In this document: positions 43,299-50,487 of the stretch, piece by piece
How positions within the stretch are numbered: the first letter of the stretch is position 1
Layout: each line of letters opens with the position of its first letter
Assembly (NCBI GenBank): GCA_002869885.2
Contig: NEWR02000003.1
Span: 1-53,358, forward strand
Length of the DNA stretch: 53,358 nt
Reading direction: 5' to 3'
From: Nitrospira sp. CG24C
Lineage (GTDB): Bacteria; Nitrospirota; Nitrospiria; Nitrospirales; Nitrospiraceae
Made by a program: the position numbers and the translations under genes
The notes under the pieces: generated by a model
Told to the model about the DNA's origin: nothing
Databases searched by the model: none
Seen by the model: the letters and a program-made list of their open reading frames with translations, nothing else

Positions 43299-43608
43299 TC
43301 GAGGTTCTTCATCAGCGGGGATCTTGCTCGCATTCTTGAGCGGTGCGGCGTTAGGCACGGTGGCGGCGTTATTGCTGACTCCACAGACCGGGCGTGAGTC
43401 ACGCGAGCAGTTGCGTGGCTATGCCCGTCGCGCAGAAGGCAATCTGCGGGATCTGGCAGGCAGCGCAGGCGAAACGTTTGAGGAGGTCGTGGGGGAAGGG
43501 AAGGAATTCGTGGACTCGAAGAAGGCGATCCTGCGCGAAGCGTTCGACGCCGGCCGCGAGGCGATGCGACGTGAGCGCGACCGGTTGCATGAGGAAGGCC
43601 GCGGCTGA
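43288..43608 (+). CDS. YtxH-family general-stress-like protein
   Basis: 106 residues with one glycine-rich hydrophobic segment (AGILLAFLSGAALGTVAALLLTP) and the YtxH-type continuation PQTGRESREQLRGYARR, followed by a charged amphipathic helical tail rich in Glu/Arg. Role unknown; B. subtilis YtxH is a general-stress protein. It overlaps DUF948 and ends three bases before gatB, so the pair is embedded in the gat operon. Confidence 0.85.
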   Translation: MADDRGSSSAGILLAFLSGAALGTVAALLLTPQTGRESREQLRGYARRAEGNLRDLAGSAGETFEEVVGEGKEFVDSKKAILREAFDAGREAMRRERDRLHEEGRG

Positions 43609-43611
43609 ACG

Positions 43612-45042
43612 ATGATCTACGAAGTCGTCATCGGAGTGGAGGTGCATGCGCAGCTGCGGACGAAGTCCAAGCTGTTTTGTGGCTGCGGGACGGTGTTCGG
43701 GCTCACGGCCAATAGCCAGACCTGTCCCTTGTGTTTGGGGCTCCCCGGCACGTTGCCGGTGATCAACCAGGCGGCGGTGGAGATGGCGGTGCGTGCGGGG
43801 CTGGCGCTGAATTGCACGATTGCGGAGAATAATCTCTTTGCGCGCAAGAACTATTTCTATCCGGATCTGCCCAAGGGCTATCAGATTTCGCAATACGAAG
43901 CGCCGATCTGCGAGCATGGCTGGATCGAGATTGCGGCGAGCGAAGGCAAGAGGCGCGTCCGTATCCGTCGCGCCCATCTGGAAGAAGATGCGGGGAAGAG
44001 TGTCCACGTCGCCGGCGCCAACGGGAGCCGCGTCGATTTGAATCGGGCGGGAACTCCGTTGCTGGAAATCGTGACGGAGCCGGACTTGCGGTCGGCCGAT
44101 GAAGTCGTCGCCTATTTGAAGGGCCTCCGCGATGTGCTCATGTATCTCGAAGTCTGCGACGGCAACATGGATGAGGGGAGCTTCCGCTGCGAGCCGAATC
44201 TCTCGCTCCGGCCGTTGGGGCAGAAGGAGTTTGGCACAAAGGTCGAGCTCAAGAACATCAATTCGTTCAAGTTCGTCAAGGATGCCATCGAATACGAAAT
44301 CAAGCGCCAGACGAAGGTGTTGAGCGAGGGCGGCAAGATCAATCAGGAGACCCGTCTCTGGAATCTCGACCGCGGCGAGACGGCGGTGATGCGCTCCAAA
44401 GAGGAGGCGCACGACTATCGCTACTTTCCCGATCCCGATCTGGTGCCGCTCAAGCTTGAAAAAGAGTGGATCGAGGGCTGTCGTAAACAGGCAATCGAAT
44501 TGCCGGCTGCCCGGCTGAAGCGATTTGTCAGCGAGTTTGGGCTGTCCGAGTACGATGCCGGGGTGTTGACGGCGTCGAAGGCGGTGGCCGATTACTTCGA
44601 ATCCTGTGTGAAGCTGTTCAATCAGCCTAAGACGGTGAGCAACTGGGTGATGGGTGAGCTGACCAGAGAACTGAATAATTCCGGAACCGACGCGAGCGCC
44701 TCCCCGGTTTCACCAGAACGGCTTGTGAGTCTTCTTCAATTGGTTGAACAAGGGACGATCAGTTTGAAAGCCGCGCGCGAGATATTCCCAGAGGTCTACA
44801 GCAGCGGGAAGACACCGGAACAGATCGTTAGAGAGAAGGGGCTCATTCAAGTATCCGACGAAGGGGCGCTCGACAAGATCATTGACGAAGTCCTCGCAAA
44901 GAATCCGACGCAGGTGGCGCAGTTCAAAGAGGGTAAGCAGCAAGTGCTCGGATTCCTGGTTGGCCAGGTGATGAAGGCGAGTGGCGGCAAGGCGAATCCG
45001 GGGAAGGTGAATGAGCTGCTAAAAAAGCGGTTGGCGGGGTGA
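43612..45042 (+). CDS. gatB: aspartyl/glutamyl-tRNA amidotransferase subunit B
   Basis: Kinase/amidotransferase subunit that binds misacylated t[23 protein letters not shown] opens it, with zinc-type Cys pairs (CGC and CPLC), then [31 protein letters not shown] and the SLRP-type region. The YqeY-like tail domain is at the C-terminus ([28 protein letters not shown]). 476 residues is normal. A complete GatCAB suggests indirect Gln-tRNA and/or Asn-tRNA synthesis. Confidence 0.96.
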   Translation: MIYEVVIGVEVHAQLRTKSKLFCGCGTVFGLTANSQTCPLCLGLPGTLPVINQAAVEMAVRAGLALNCTIAENNLFARKNYFYPDLPKGYQISQYEAPICEHGWIEIAASEGKRRVRIRRAHLEEDAGKSVHVAGANGSRVDLNRAGTPLLEIVTEPDLRSADEVVAYLKGLRDVLMYLEVCDGNMDEGSFRCEPNLSLRPLGQKEFGTKVELKNINSFKFVKDAIEYEIKRQTKVLSEGGKINQETRLWNLDRGETAVMRSKEEAHDYRYFPDPDLVPLKLEKEWIEGCRKQAIELPAARLKRFVSEFGLSEYDAGVLTASKAVADYFESCVKLFNQPKTVSNWVMGELTRELNNSGTDASASPVSPERLVSLLQLVEQGTISLKAAREIFPEVYSSGKTPEQIVREKGLIQVSDEGALDKIIDEVLAKNPTQVAQFKEGKQQVLGFLVGQVMKASGGKANPGKVNELLKKRLAG

Positions 45043-45086
45043 GGCTGGGGGCCTTCTTTGCTCGCGGAACAGAGAGGGATGGAGCC

Positions 45087-45161
45087 TGATGATCTTCTGT
45101 GCTCGCGCAACGCGCGGCCTGAGAAGGCCCTCGTTGGACGCGCGCAGTGGAAGATCAATCA
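45087..45161. repeat. hairpin element with conserved GC core (theme K, copy 2)
   Basis: Core nearly identical to 29258-29307. Outer arms differ (TGATGATCTTCT and GGAAGATCAATCA) yet still pair. Apex GGCCT-GAGA-AGGCC. It lies 45 bases after gatB and probably ends the gat transcript. Confidence 0.75.
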
Positions 45162-45180
45162 GAAATAGAACTCATTGATA

Positions 45181-45199
45181 ATGCTCTGCAACAGAGCAT
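45181..45199. promoter_or_regulatory. palindrome upstream of the sigma-54-like promoter
   Basis: ATGCTCTG-CAA-CAGAGCAT, a perfect 8-bp inverted repeat centred about 45 bases before the predicted transcription start. Candidate activator site (a PrsR-type regulator would be expected); this role is inferred. Confidence 0.45.
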
Positions 45200-45208
45200 G
45201 AGCCGAAT

Positions 45209-45225
45209 TTGGCACAGGGCCTGCT
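45209..45225 (+). promoter_or_regulatory. sigma-54 (-24/-12) promoter of the PEP-CTERM gene
   Basis: TTGGCACAGGGCCTGCT: GG at 45211-45212 and GC at 45223-45224 with exactly ten bases between, close to the consensus TGGCAC-N5-TTGC. PEP-CTERM genes are known from other bacteria to use RpoN with PrsK-PrsR. Confidence 0.65.
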
Positions 45226-45237
45226 TAAGGATACGTG

Positions 45238-45280
45238 ACGAAACCGTCTGTCCCGCTACGGGTGTGTAGACCGGTTTCGT
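45238..45280 (+). other. leader hairpin of the PEP-CTERM transcript
   Basis: ACGAAACCG (45238-45246) pairs with CGGTTTCGT (45272-45280). Inside, GTCT/AGAC and CCCG-CTA-CGGG also pair. It begins at the predicted transcription start, 70 bases before the start codon. Confidence 0.55.
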
Positions 45281-45309
45281 GGTGTGACTGTTCTTGGAGG
45301 AGCGCAAGC

Positions 45310-46041
45310 ATGAAAAAGTACGCGATACTCATGGCTCTGGCGGTGATGCTCTGCGGCACGGAGGTATGGGCCTTGCCGTCCGTTTCTTATATTACGTACC
45401 TTGATGGAGAATTGCCTGACGATCACGGTAACCTGTACGGAAACGTCACCAATGTTTTTCAGACCTTCCCGTCACCTGCGGGTTTTCCATCTCCGGGTGT
45501 TCTGACAGACAAAGTCGTAATCTATATAAATGATTTAAGCGGCAACAGTATCTATATCGACAACATAAAAGTCACGGCGGACCTATCAGGGGCCAATGGG
45601 CAGACTATCGGATTTGATGGTAGCGTATTCTTACCGAATTCACAGGTGCTGGAAGTACCGGTACCTGGGGCTAGTTTTGATACGTTCAATATCCAGGGGC
45701 TGGGTTTCACCTGGACCCTTGGGAACAATATTTCTGTAACACCCAACAGTAATGACCCTGCACAGCTCGTGATCACGCTACCGGAACGATATACGGTAAA
45801 GGATTTTGAGGATGGCAAGATACCGGCCGATAAACAAATCGGTGACAAGATACTCGGTCTTGACTCAGGTGCTTCGTTCCGCTTCTATAGCGCGGACCTT
45901 AAGATCATCAACGGGGCCTGTGATATCAATATCAATGGTTGCGGCGGTGGCAACGGCAGTGTCCCCGAGCCAGCGTCCTTGTTGCTGCTCGGTGCCGGTT
46001 TAGCCGGGATCGGGATCTGGAGAAGGAAGGCGGGGAGATAG
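45310..46041 (+). CDS. PEP-CTERM sorting-domain protein
   Basis: 243 residues from ATG 45310, which has GGAGGAG before it; the frame is open to 45235 but that part lies in the leader. Signal peptide (KKYAILMALAVMLCGTEVWA), a beta-rich body with no recognised enzyme motif, an Asn/Gly stretch (DININGCGGGNG) and the sorting tag: VPEPAS, a hydrophobic helix LLLLGAGLAGIGIW and RRK. Exosortase would cleave the tag and the protein would reach the surface matrix; no exosortase gene is in the window. The codon mix is more AT-rich than in its neighbours. Confidence 0.9.
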   Translation: MKKYAILMALAVMLCGTEVWALPSVSYITYLDGELPDDHGNLYGNVTNVFQTFPSPAGFPSPGVLTDKVVIYINDLSGNSIYIDNIKVTADLSGANGQTIGFDGSVFLPNSQVLEVPVPGASFDTFNIQGLGFTWTLGNNISVTPNSNDPAQLVITLPERYTVKDFEDGKIPADKQIGDKILGLDSGASFRFYSADLKIINGACDININGCGGGNGSVPEPASLLLLGAGLAGIGIWRRKAGR

Positions 46042-46055
46042 AAGAATAGGGGTTT

Positions 46056-46170
46056 AGGCTGAAGGGGTTCAGTCCGAAGGTCGGATATCAAATTTCCGAA
46101 ACCTTTAGCCTGAATCCCTTCAGTCTGAACCTCTTCCTCCTTCAGCCTGAACCCCTTCAGCCTGAATCCC
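46056..46170. repeat. self-complementary 15-bp-period array (theme C, copy 4)
   Basis: AGGCTGAAGGGGTTC and a GTCCGAA variant on the left; five or more TTCAGCCTGAACCCC-like units on the right, the longest arm of this theme in the window. Confidence 0.8.
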
Positions 46171-46194
46171 TTTTTCCAACTGCTGAGCCGAGGC

Positions 46195-46223
46195 TTGCGG
46201 ATCGACCGAGTTTAGTATATACA
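46195..46223 (+). promoter_or_regulatory. candidate brnTA promoter with palindromic operator
   Basis: TTGCGG (46195-46200), 17-base spacer, TATACA (46218-46223). The palindrome GTATATAC (46215-46222) overlaps the -10. The predicted start coincides with the brnT ATG, and no Shine-Dalgarno is present. Confidence 0.45.
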
Positions 46224-46230
46224 GAATGCG

Positions 46231-46518
46231 ATGTTCGAGTGGGATTCCAAGAAGGCAGACAGTAATGAGGCCAAACACGGAGTCTCTTTTGAGGAAGCAA
46301 GCAGGGCATTCTTTGACCCAGGAGGATTAGACGGCGAGGATCTTGCGCATTCGTTGAAGGAAGAACGCCGATACAGATTAGCGCAGTCAGTTGCCGGAAA
46401 TCTGCTCGTCATTGTCTATACGATAAGGAGCCGCGGCCATGAAAAAACGATTAGACTCATCAGTGCAAGGCCGGCGAATCACAAAGAAAAGACGCGCTAC
46501 CAAGACGCGGAAGATTGA
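46231..46518 (+). CDS. brnT: BrnT-family toxin (RelE-fold ribonuclease)
   Basis: 95 residues with the family opening FEWDSKKADSNEAKHGVSFEEASRAFFDP, then EERRYRLAQS, LLVIVYTIR and the C-terminal RLISARPANHKEKTRY. BrnT is a type II toxin that cleaves RNA and is neutralised by BrnA. The antitoxin gene overlaps its 3' end by 80 bases in another frame. Possibly leaderless, because the promoter-like sequence places transcription start at the ATG. Confidence 0.9.
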   Translation: MFEWDSKKADSNEAKHGVSFEEASRAFFDPGGLDGEDLAHSLKEERRYRLAQSVAGNLLVIVYTIRSRGHEKTIRLISARPANHKEKTRYQDAED

Positions 46519-46732
46519 TTACTCAGACATTCCCCCGCTGACGGACGAGCAATTGGCTTCAATGCGTCGGGTAGGGCGCCCCCCGTTGGGAGACGAGCCA
46601 AGGCAATTGATCGCCATCCGTCTCGATCCCAAGGTGCTTCGCTGGCTCAGGGCCGTTGCGGTGAAGAGGCAGGTACCGTATCAATCGTTGATTAACGACC
46701 TGTTGGCGAGCGAAATGAAGAAGGCGGGCTAA
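46439..46732 (+). CDS. brnA: BrnA-family antitoxin
   Basis: 97 residues. A basic N-terminus, then DYSDIPPLTDEQLASM and a ribbon-helix-helix-type end (RQLIAIRLDPKVLRWLRAVA, PYQSLINDLLASEM). BrnA binds DNA and represses the operon. ATG 46439 is well supported by AAGGAG at 46425-46430, inside brnT, so the 80-base overlap is real. Partner of brnT. Confidence 0.9.
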   Translation: MKKRLDSSVQGRRITKKRRATKTRKIDYSDIPPLTDEQLASMRRVGRPPLGDEPRQLIAIRLDPKVLRWLRAVAVKRQVPYQSLINDLLASEMKKAG

Positions 46733-46756
46733 ATGATTAAACGAAAGAATAGAGAA

Positions 46757-46791
46757 AGGGGTTCAGCCTGAATCCCTTCGGCCTAAATCCC
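46757..46791. repeat. short theme C array between the two toxin-antitoxin modules
   Basis: GGGGTTCAGCCTGAATCCC-like sequence. It overlaps the higA stop codon region and may serve as a bidirectional end for the convergent modules. Confidence 0.6.
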
Positions 46792-47259
46792 TCGATCCTG
46801 CGCCTTCCGAGTTTTGGCCGGGAAGGGTTTGGATCTTCTGGTAGAGGTTGGTATGAACAGCGTGGGCGAAACGCCAAATCGTGCGGCGAGTTGAGCGATT
46901 TGGCGCACGTTCAGATCGCGTTTGCCCGACAGGATCTCCGACAGCACACCCTGGCTACCGATCTCCGGCATGTCGGATTGTGCGAGTTCATGGTCCTCCA
47001 TGAGACTGCGCAGAATCTCAGACCCGGAGGCGGCTGGCATGGAGACATGGGTGTCCTCATAGGCCTCAATAGAGAGAGCCAAGGTCTCAGCCAAGTCGGC
47101 AAGGGGATGGGTTTCCTGTTGACCGATTTCATCCAGAATGTCATCGAGGACGGCAACGGCCCGGTCGTATTCCGCCTTGGTGTGCAACGGGCCCAAGGGA
47201 AAGCGTTGACGAATGCGGTGGTAGTCGGCATTCACGTCATGGATGTATTTAGCAAGCAT
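46783..47259 (-). CDS. higA: HigA-family antitoxin with XRE-type helix-turn-helix
   Basis: 158 residues. The N-terminal part (LAKYIHDVNADYHRI ... HPLADLAETLALSIEAYEDTH) is typical of the COG5499 antitoxins that pair with HigB. The helix-turn-helix follows: ILRSLMEDHELAQSDMPEI, GSQGVLSEILSGKRDLNVRQIAQLAARFGVSPTLFI. It would bind the toxin and repress the operon at the palindrome upstream of higB. GGAGGAG before its ATG lies in the end of higB, three bases from the higB stop. The basic C-terminus (RRSKPFPAKTRK) runs into repeat sequence. Confidence 0.88.
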   Translation of the reverse strand: MLAKYIHDVNADYHRIRQRFPLGPLHTKAEYDRAVAVLDDILDEIGQQETHPLADLAETLALSIEAYEDTHVSMPAASGSEILRSLMEDHELAQSDMPEIGSQGVLSEILSGKRDLNVRQIAQLAARFGVSPTLFIPTSTRRSKPFPAKTRKAQDRGI

Positions 47260-47262
47260 GAA

Positions 47263-47550
47263 TCAGCTCCTCCAGGCGCCTCGGTCATATTCGGCATGCG
47301 TGAGCACGTACCGGATGTACACTTTCTGCCGGTTATAGTGGATGGCTACTATCAGCCGGAACTTGTTGCCCCCGACGTTAAAGACCGTGAACCGGCCCAC
47401 CTGATCGGCAGAGGGAAACGTGATTCGCAGGCCGGCGAAGGAGGCATAGTCGGTCTTCCGAACGATGGCGAACCAGTAGTTCAGCGGAGCCCGTGCATTC
47501 GGATGTGTCCGCGCGAACTCCATCAACCGCTTTCGCGTGATGATGTGCAC
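47263..47550 (-). CDS. higB: HigB-family mRNA interferase toxin
   Basis: 95 residues with the family pattern MHIITRKRLMEFARTHPNA, APLNYWFAIVRKTDYASF, FNVGGNKFRLIVAIHYNRQKVYIR and VLTHAEYDRGAW. It cleaves mRNA on ribosomes and is silenced by HigA, encoded just downstream. The start is GTG at 47550, which matches the family N-terminus; there is no Shine-Dalgarno and the promoter predicts transcription starting at about the same base, so the message may be leaderless. Confidence 0.9.
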   Translation of the reverse strand: MHIITRKRLMEFARTHPNARAPLNYWFAIVRKTDYASFAGLRITFPSADQVGRFTVFNVGGNKFRLIVAIHYNRQKVYIRYVLTHAEYDRGAWRS

Positions 47551-47556
47551 CTGGCG

Positions 47557-47585
47557 ATGCTATCTCAATATGAGATACTTGTCAA
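47557..47585 (-). promoter_or_regulatory. higBA promoter with overlapping operator
   Basis: Minus strand: perfect -35 TTGACA (47580-47585), 17-base spacer, TAGCAT (47557-47562). The spacer contains a perfect inverted repeat TATCTCA-ATA-TGAGATA (47561-47577), the likely HigA operator. Confidence 0.7.
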
Positions 47586-47699
47586 GCGCAAGAGGGCGCG
47601 TTGTCACTATGAGGAGGGGAAGGCTCCGAAGGTCGTGCGTCTCCATCAGGTCCGTGAGGAAGTCATTGCCGTATGAGGCTTCCCCCCAATTTCTCTTCA

Positions 47700-47750
47700 C
47701 ATCTCACCCTTACCCCTGGATCCCTTTTACCCCCTACCCCTTACCCGTCG
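47700..47750 (-). repeat. C-rich array (theme D, C-arm only)
   Basis: TTACCCC, TTTTACCCCCTACCCC words in the 47586-47844 gap, with no core or G-arm. The rest of the gap shows only a repeated GATTTCGCTTGATTTCG near 47770 and the ribosome-binding site of the next gene. Confidence 0.65.
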
Positions 47751-47844
47751 CGCTCGCCTCGCGCCGAATCGCTTGATTTCGCTTGATTTCGTTGACTGAA
47801 ACTCTCGTTTCTGCCATCCTGGCTCAAATCGTTGGGGAGGCATC

Positions 47845-49146
47845 ATGGCACAGAAAAAAGAGCGCGCGCGAAAAATTGCCGTCGTGGGACTTGGCTATGT
47901 GGGTCTGCCGATTGCCGTTGCGTTCGGAAAACAGCAACGGGTGATCGGGTTCGATATCAACAAGGCCAAGATCGCGGAGTTACAGAAGGGTCTTGACCGT
48001 ACAGGTGAAGTGTCGGATGAGGATCTGAAAGCCACGGACGTTCAATACACATCTCAACCCAGCGATCTCAAAGCGGCTGATTTTATCATCGTGGCCGTGC
48101 CCACGCCGATCAATGAGGCCCTCCAGCCGGACTTGACGGCGCTTCGCAAATCATCCGAACTGATCGGCGCCAATCTGTCTCCCGGATCGATCGTGGTCTT
48201 CGAGTCGACGGTCTATCCTGGAGCCACTGAGGAAGTGTGCCAGCCGATTCTCGAAGAGGCCTCCGGGATGAAGTGTGGGGTGGACTTTAAGCTGGGCTAT
48301 TCTCCTGAGCGTATCAATCCCGGCGATAAGGAACATCGGCTGGAAACCATCGTCAAGGTGGTATCCGCCCAGGACAGCGCATCGCTGGAGATTGTCGCCA
48401 AGACCTATGAGCTGGTGGTCAAGGCAGGAATTCATCGGGCATCCAGTATCAAGGTGGCGGAAGCGGCGAAGGTGATTGAGAATACGCAGCGGGATCTAAA
48501 CATCGCGCTGATGAACGAGTTGGCGCTCATCTTTCATCGTCTCGGGATCGATACCAAGTCGGTCCTGGAGGCTGCCGGCACCAAGTGGAACTTTCTCAAG
48601 TTTTCCCCTGGATTGGTCGGCGGGCATTGTATTGGGGTCGACCCCTACTATCTGACGAGTAAAGCTGAATCAGTGGGCTATCACCCCCAAGTCATTCTCG
48701 CGGGCCGGCGTATCAACAATGGCATGGGAAAGTTTGTGGCGGAGCAGACGATGAAGCGGTTGAGCGATCTGGCTCGTCCGGTCAACGATCTCAAGGTGGC
48801 CGTCTTGGGGCTCACCTTCAAGGAAAATGTGCCGGATCTACGCAATAGCAGGGTGCCGGACATTATTCGAGAGTTGCGGGAGTATGGCGTCCAAGTCCTG
48901 GTGCATGATCCGGTCGCGTCGCCAGAAGAGGCAGTCGCCGAATACGGGATACATTTGAGCAAGTGGGACGAGCTGAAAAATATCGACGGGCTTGTCATTG
49001 CGGTCGCTCATCGATCCTATGCAGATATGGGGATTCCATCATTACTCAAGCCTCTCCGCAGTCAGTGGGAGGGGGTGGTGATCGATGTGAAGTGCCTGTT
49101 AGAGCCGGAGGATCTACCCAAGACGCTCAACTACTGGCGGTTGTAG
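47845..49146 (+). CDS. UDP-N-acetyl sugar 6-dehydrogenase (WbpO/TviB-like)
   Basis: Two-step NAD-dependent oxidation of a UDP-HexNAc to the uronic acid. Rossmann loop VVGLGYVGLPIA near residue 12, FESTVYPGATEE, YSPERINPGDKEH, the central KVAEAAKVIENTQRDLNIA helix, and the catalytic Cys in GGHCIGVDPYYL. 433 residues is normal. The GDKEH and VIENTQRD features match the UDP-GalNAc/GlcNAc branch better than UDP-glucose dehydrogenase. GGGGAGG precedes the ATG. It opens the second polysaccharide locus. Confidence 0.9.
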   Translation: MAQKKERARKIAVVGLGYVGLPIAVAFGKQQRVIGFDINKAKIAELQKGLDRTGEVSDEDLKATDVQYTSQPSDLKAADFIIVAVPTPINEALQPDLTALRKSSELIGANLSPGSIVVFESTVYPGATEEVCQPILEEASGMKCGVDFKLGYSPERINPGDKEHRLETIVKVVSAQDSASLEIVAKTYELVVKAGIHRASSIKVAEAAKVIENTQRDLNIALMNELALIFHRLGIDTKSVLEAAGTKWNFLKFSPGLVGGHCIGVDPYYLTSKAESVGYHPQVILAGRRINNGMGKFVAEQTMKRLSDLARPVNDLKVAVLGLTFKENVPDLRNSRVPDIIRELREYGVQVLVHDPVASPEEAVAEYGIHLSKWDELKNIDGLVIAVAHRSYADMGIPSLLKPLRSQWEGVVIDVKCLLEPEDLPKTLNYWRL

Positions 49147-49166
49147 CAGGCCCCGATCAGGTGTTT

Positions 49167-49376
49167 AGGCTGAAAGCACTAGGCTGAAGGGGTTCAGGCT
49201 GCGAATACAGGCTGAAGACCGGGGTTCGAAGTTCCTGGTTCGAAGTTCCTAAAACCTCGAACTTCGGACCTCGAACTGTCGCCCGCCCATCATATCGTGC
49301 CAGTCCCGCTCACGCTTCGCGACCTTCTCGACTTCTACGATCCCTAAAAACCTTCAGCCTGTACCCCTTCAGCCTA
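49167..49376. repeat. nested arrays: theme C arms enclosing theme B and H
   Basis: Left C arm (49167-49200, AGGCTGAAGGGGTTC), a complete B hairpin (49223-49277), 9-bp H words (to about 49325), then the right C arm (49351-49376, CCTTCAGCCTGTACC). Part of a 601-base gap (49147-49747) with no intact gene. Confidence 0.75.
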
Positions 49377-49529
49377 CTTACCTGTTTCGTTCGTCACATC
49401 GCCTCCTCGCAGGTGTCTCCTCCCCCTCTTAAGCGTCATATACAGTTTCCATACAAAACTAATAATGTCTGTCATGCGTGACGGGGTTCAGGTGGATCAG
49501 GTCCCCGCGACCGGAATAGCGATGAAGGC

Positions 49530-49620
49530 CTATGTGCCGGCGTCCATCACCGTTGCATAGACTTCGACACTTTCGGAAGCGCGATGGCCCAGGAAGTTGC
49601 GTGTGGCTGGAACGACGACG
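49530..49620 (-). pseudogene. possible remnant of a tyrosine recombinase C-terminus
   Basis: On the minus strand one frame reads VVVPATRNFLGHRASESV followed by EVYATVMDAGT and a stop. The LGHxS...Y spacing resembles the last catalytic box (His and nucleophile Tyr) of phage-type integrases. Only about 30 codons remain and no R-box is visible. Too short to be sure. Confidence 0.3.
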
Positions 49621-49747
49621 CGGGTTACTACTTAGCCAACCGCAAGTTATGTTCTCAGCCAAAGATTGGAATGTGAGTTATGGGGGAAACAACCGGCGCT
49701 CTGTATGCAGAAGACTATTCTGAGTTGGGTACTACATGAGGTCAGCT

Positions 49748-50404
49748 ATGAGCATGATGACAGGTGTGTGTTCGATCCTCGGCATCGTGTGTTTGACAGC
49801 GACAACGGTGTTGGCAGAACCGATGCCGTCCGTCATGAACCTGTCCCATGAGGCTGCTCAGGAGAAGCCATCGTTGATCGTGACGACGGACTACATCATT
49901 GGACCGGAAGATGTGCTGGATATCACCGTGTGGAAAAGCCCGGATCTGTCCAAGACGGTGCAAGTTCGTCCTGACGGCAGGATTTCTTTGCCGCTGATTG
50001 GAGATGTGGATGCTGTCGGCCAAACTAGCGCGCAGTTGACGGAACGAATTTCTACTCGGTTGAAGTCCTATGTGGAAAGTCCCGCTGTGTCGATTGTGGT
50101 GAAAGAGGTCAATAGCTATGCCATTTTCGTATTGGGCGAAGTCATCAGGCCGGGCCGCTATCCGCTGAAGAGTAAGACGACGTTGCTTCAGGCGGTGACG
50201 CTGGCCGGCGGGTTTACGCCGGTGGCGTCCAGAAATAAGATCGTTATTTTTCGTTTTCCCAAGGAGGGAGACTCCTTGGTGAAGATCAAGGCAAGCTTTG
50301 ACGACATTGTCTTGCGGGATGGGATCAATCAGAACATCGAGCTGAAGCCTGGCGATACCATCGTCGTGCCGTCTGAGTCGATGGTGGTCATGCCAAGCCG
50401 GTAG
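49748..50404 (+). CDS. polysaccharide export protein, Poly_export/SLBB type (1)
   Basis: 218 residues. ATG 49748 has GAGG seven bases upstream, so it is preferred over 49736. A signal peptide ends VLAEP with no lipobox Cys. The Poly_export domain (YIIGPEDVLDITVWKSPDLSKTVQVRPDG to about residue 110) is followed by an SLBB domain (YAIFVLGEVIRPGRYPLKSKTTLLQAVTLAGGF). It is related to Wza, the outer-membrane capsule channel, but is shorter and not lipidated. A second Wza-like gene follows 83 bases later. Confidence 0.9.
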   Translation: MSMMTGVCSILGIVCLTATTVLAEPMPSVMNLSHEAAQEKPSLIVTTDYIIGPEDVLDITVWKSPDLSKTVQVRPDGRISLPLIGDVDAVGQTSAQLTERISTRLKSYVESPAVSIVVKEVNSYAIFVLGEVIRPGRYPLKSKTTLLQAVTLAGGFTPVASRNKIVIFRFPKEGDSLVKIKASFDDIVLRDGINQNIELKPGDTIVVPSESMVVMPSR

Positions 50405-50487
50405 CGTGACGTGGTGCTATGTCAACTCAACCAAGAAAGGCCACGACGGTCGATGTCTCTCAGATCGTTGTGCAAAGGGGGAATGTG

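Noticed and set aside
45238-45280. c-di-GMP riboswitch in the PEP-CTERM leader
   Set aside because: The leader folds into a single hairpin, but none of the conserved GEMM loop motifs could be seen.
46891-47676. 261-codon plus-strand frame
   Set aside because: It is antisense to higA and higB, both of which have clear family sequence and signals.
49586-49602. Second sigma-54-like site before the export genes
   Set aside because: GG and GC are 11 bases apart instead of 10, and it lies within the possible integrase remnant.
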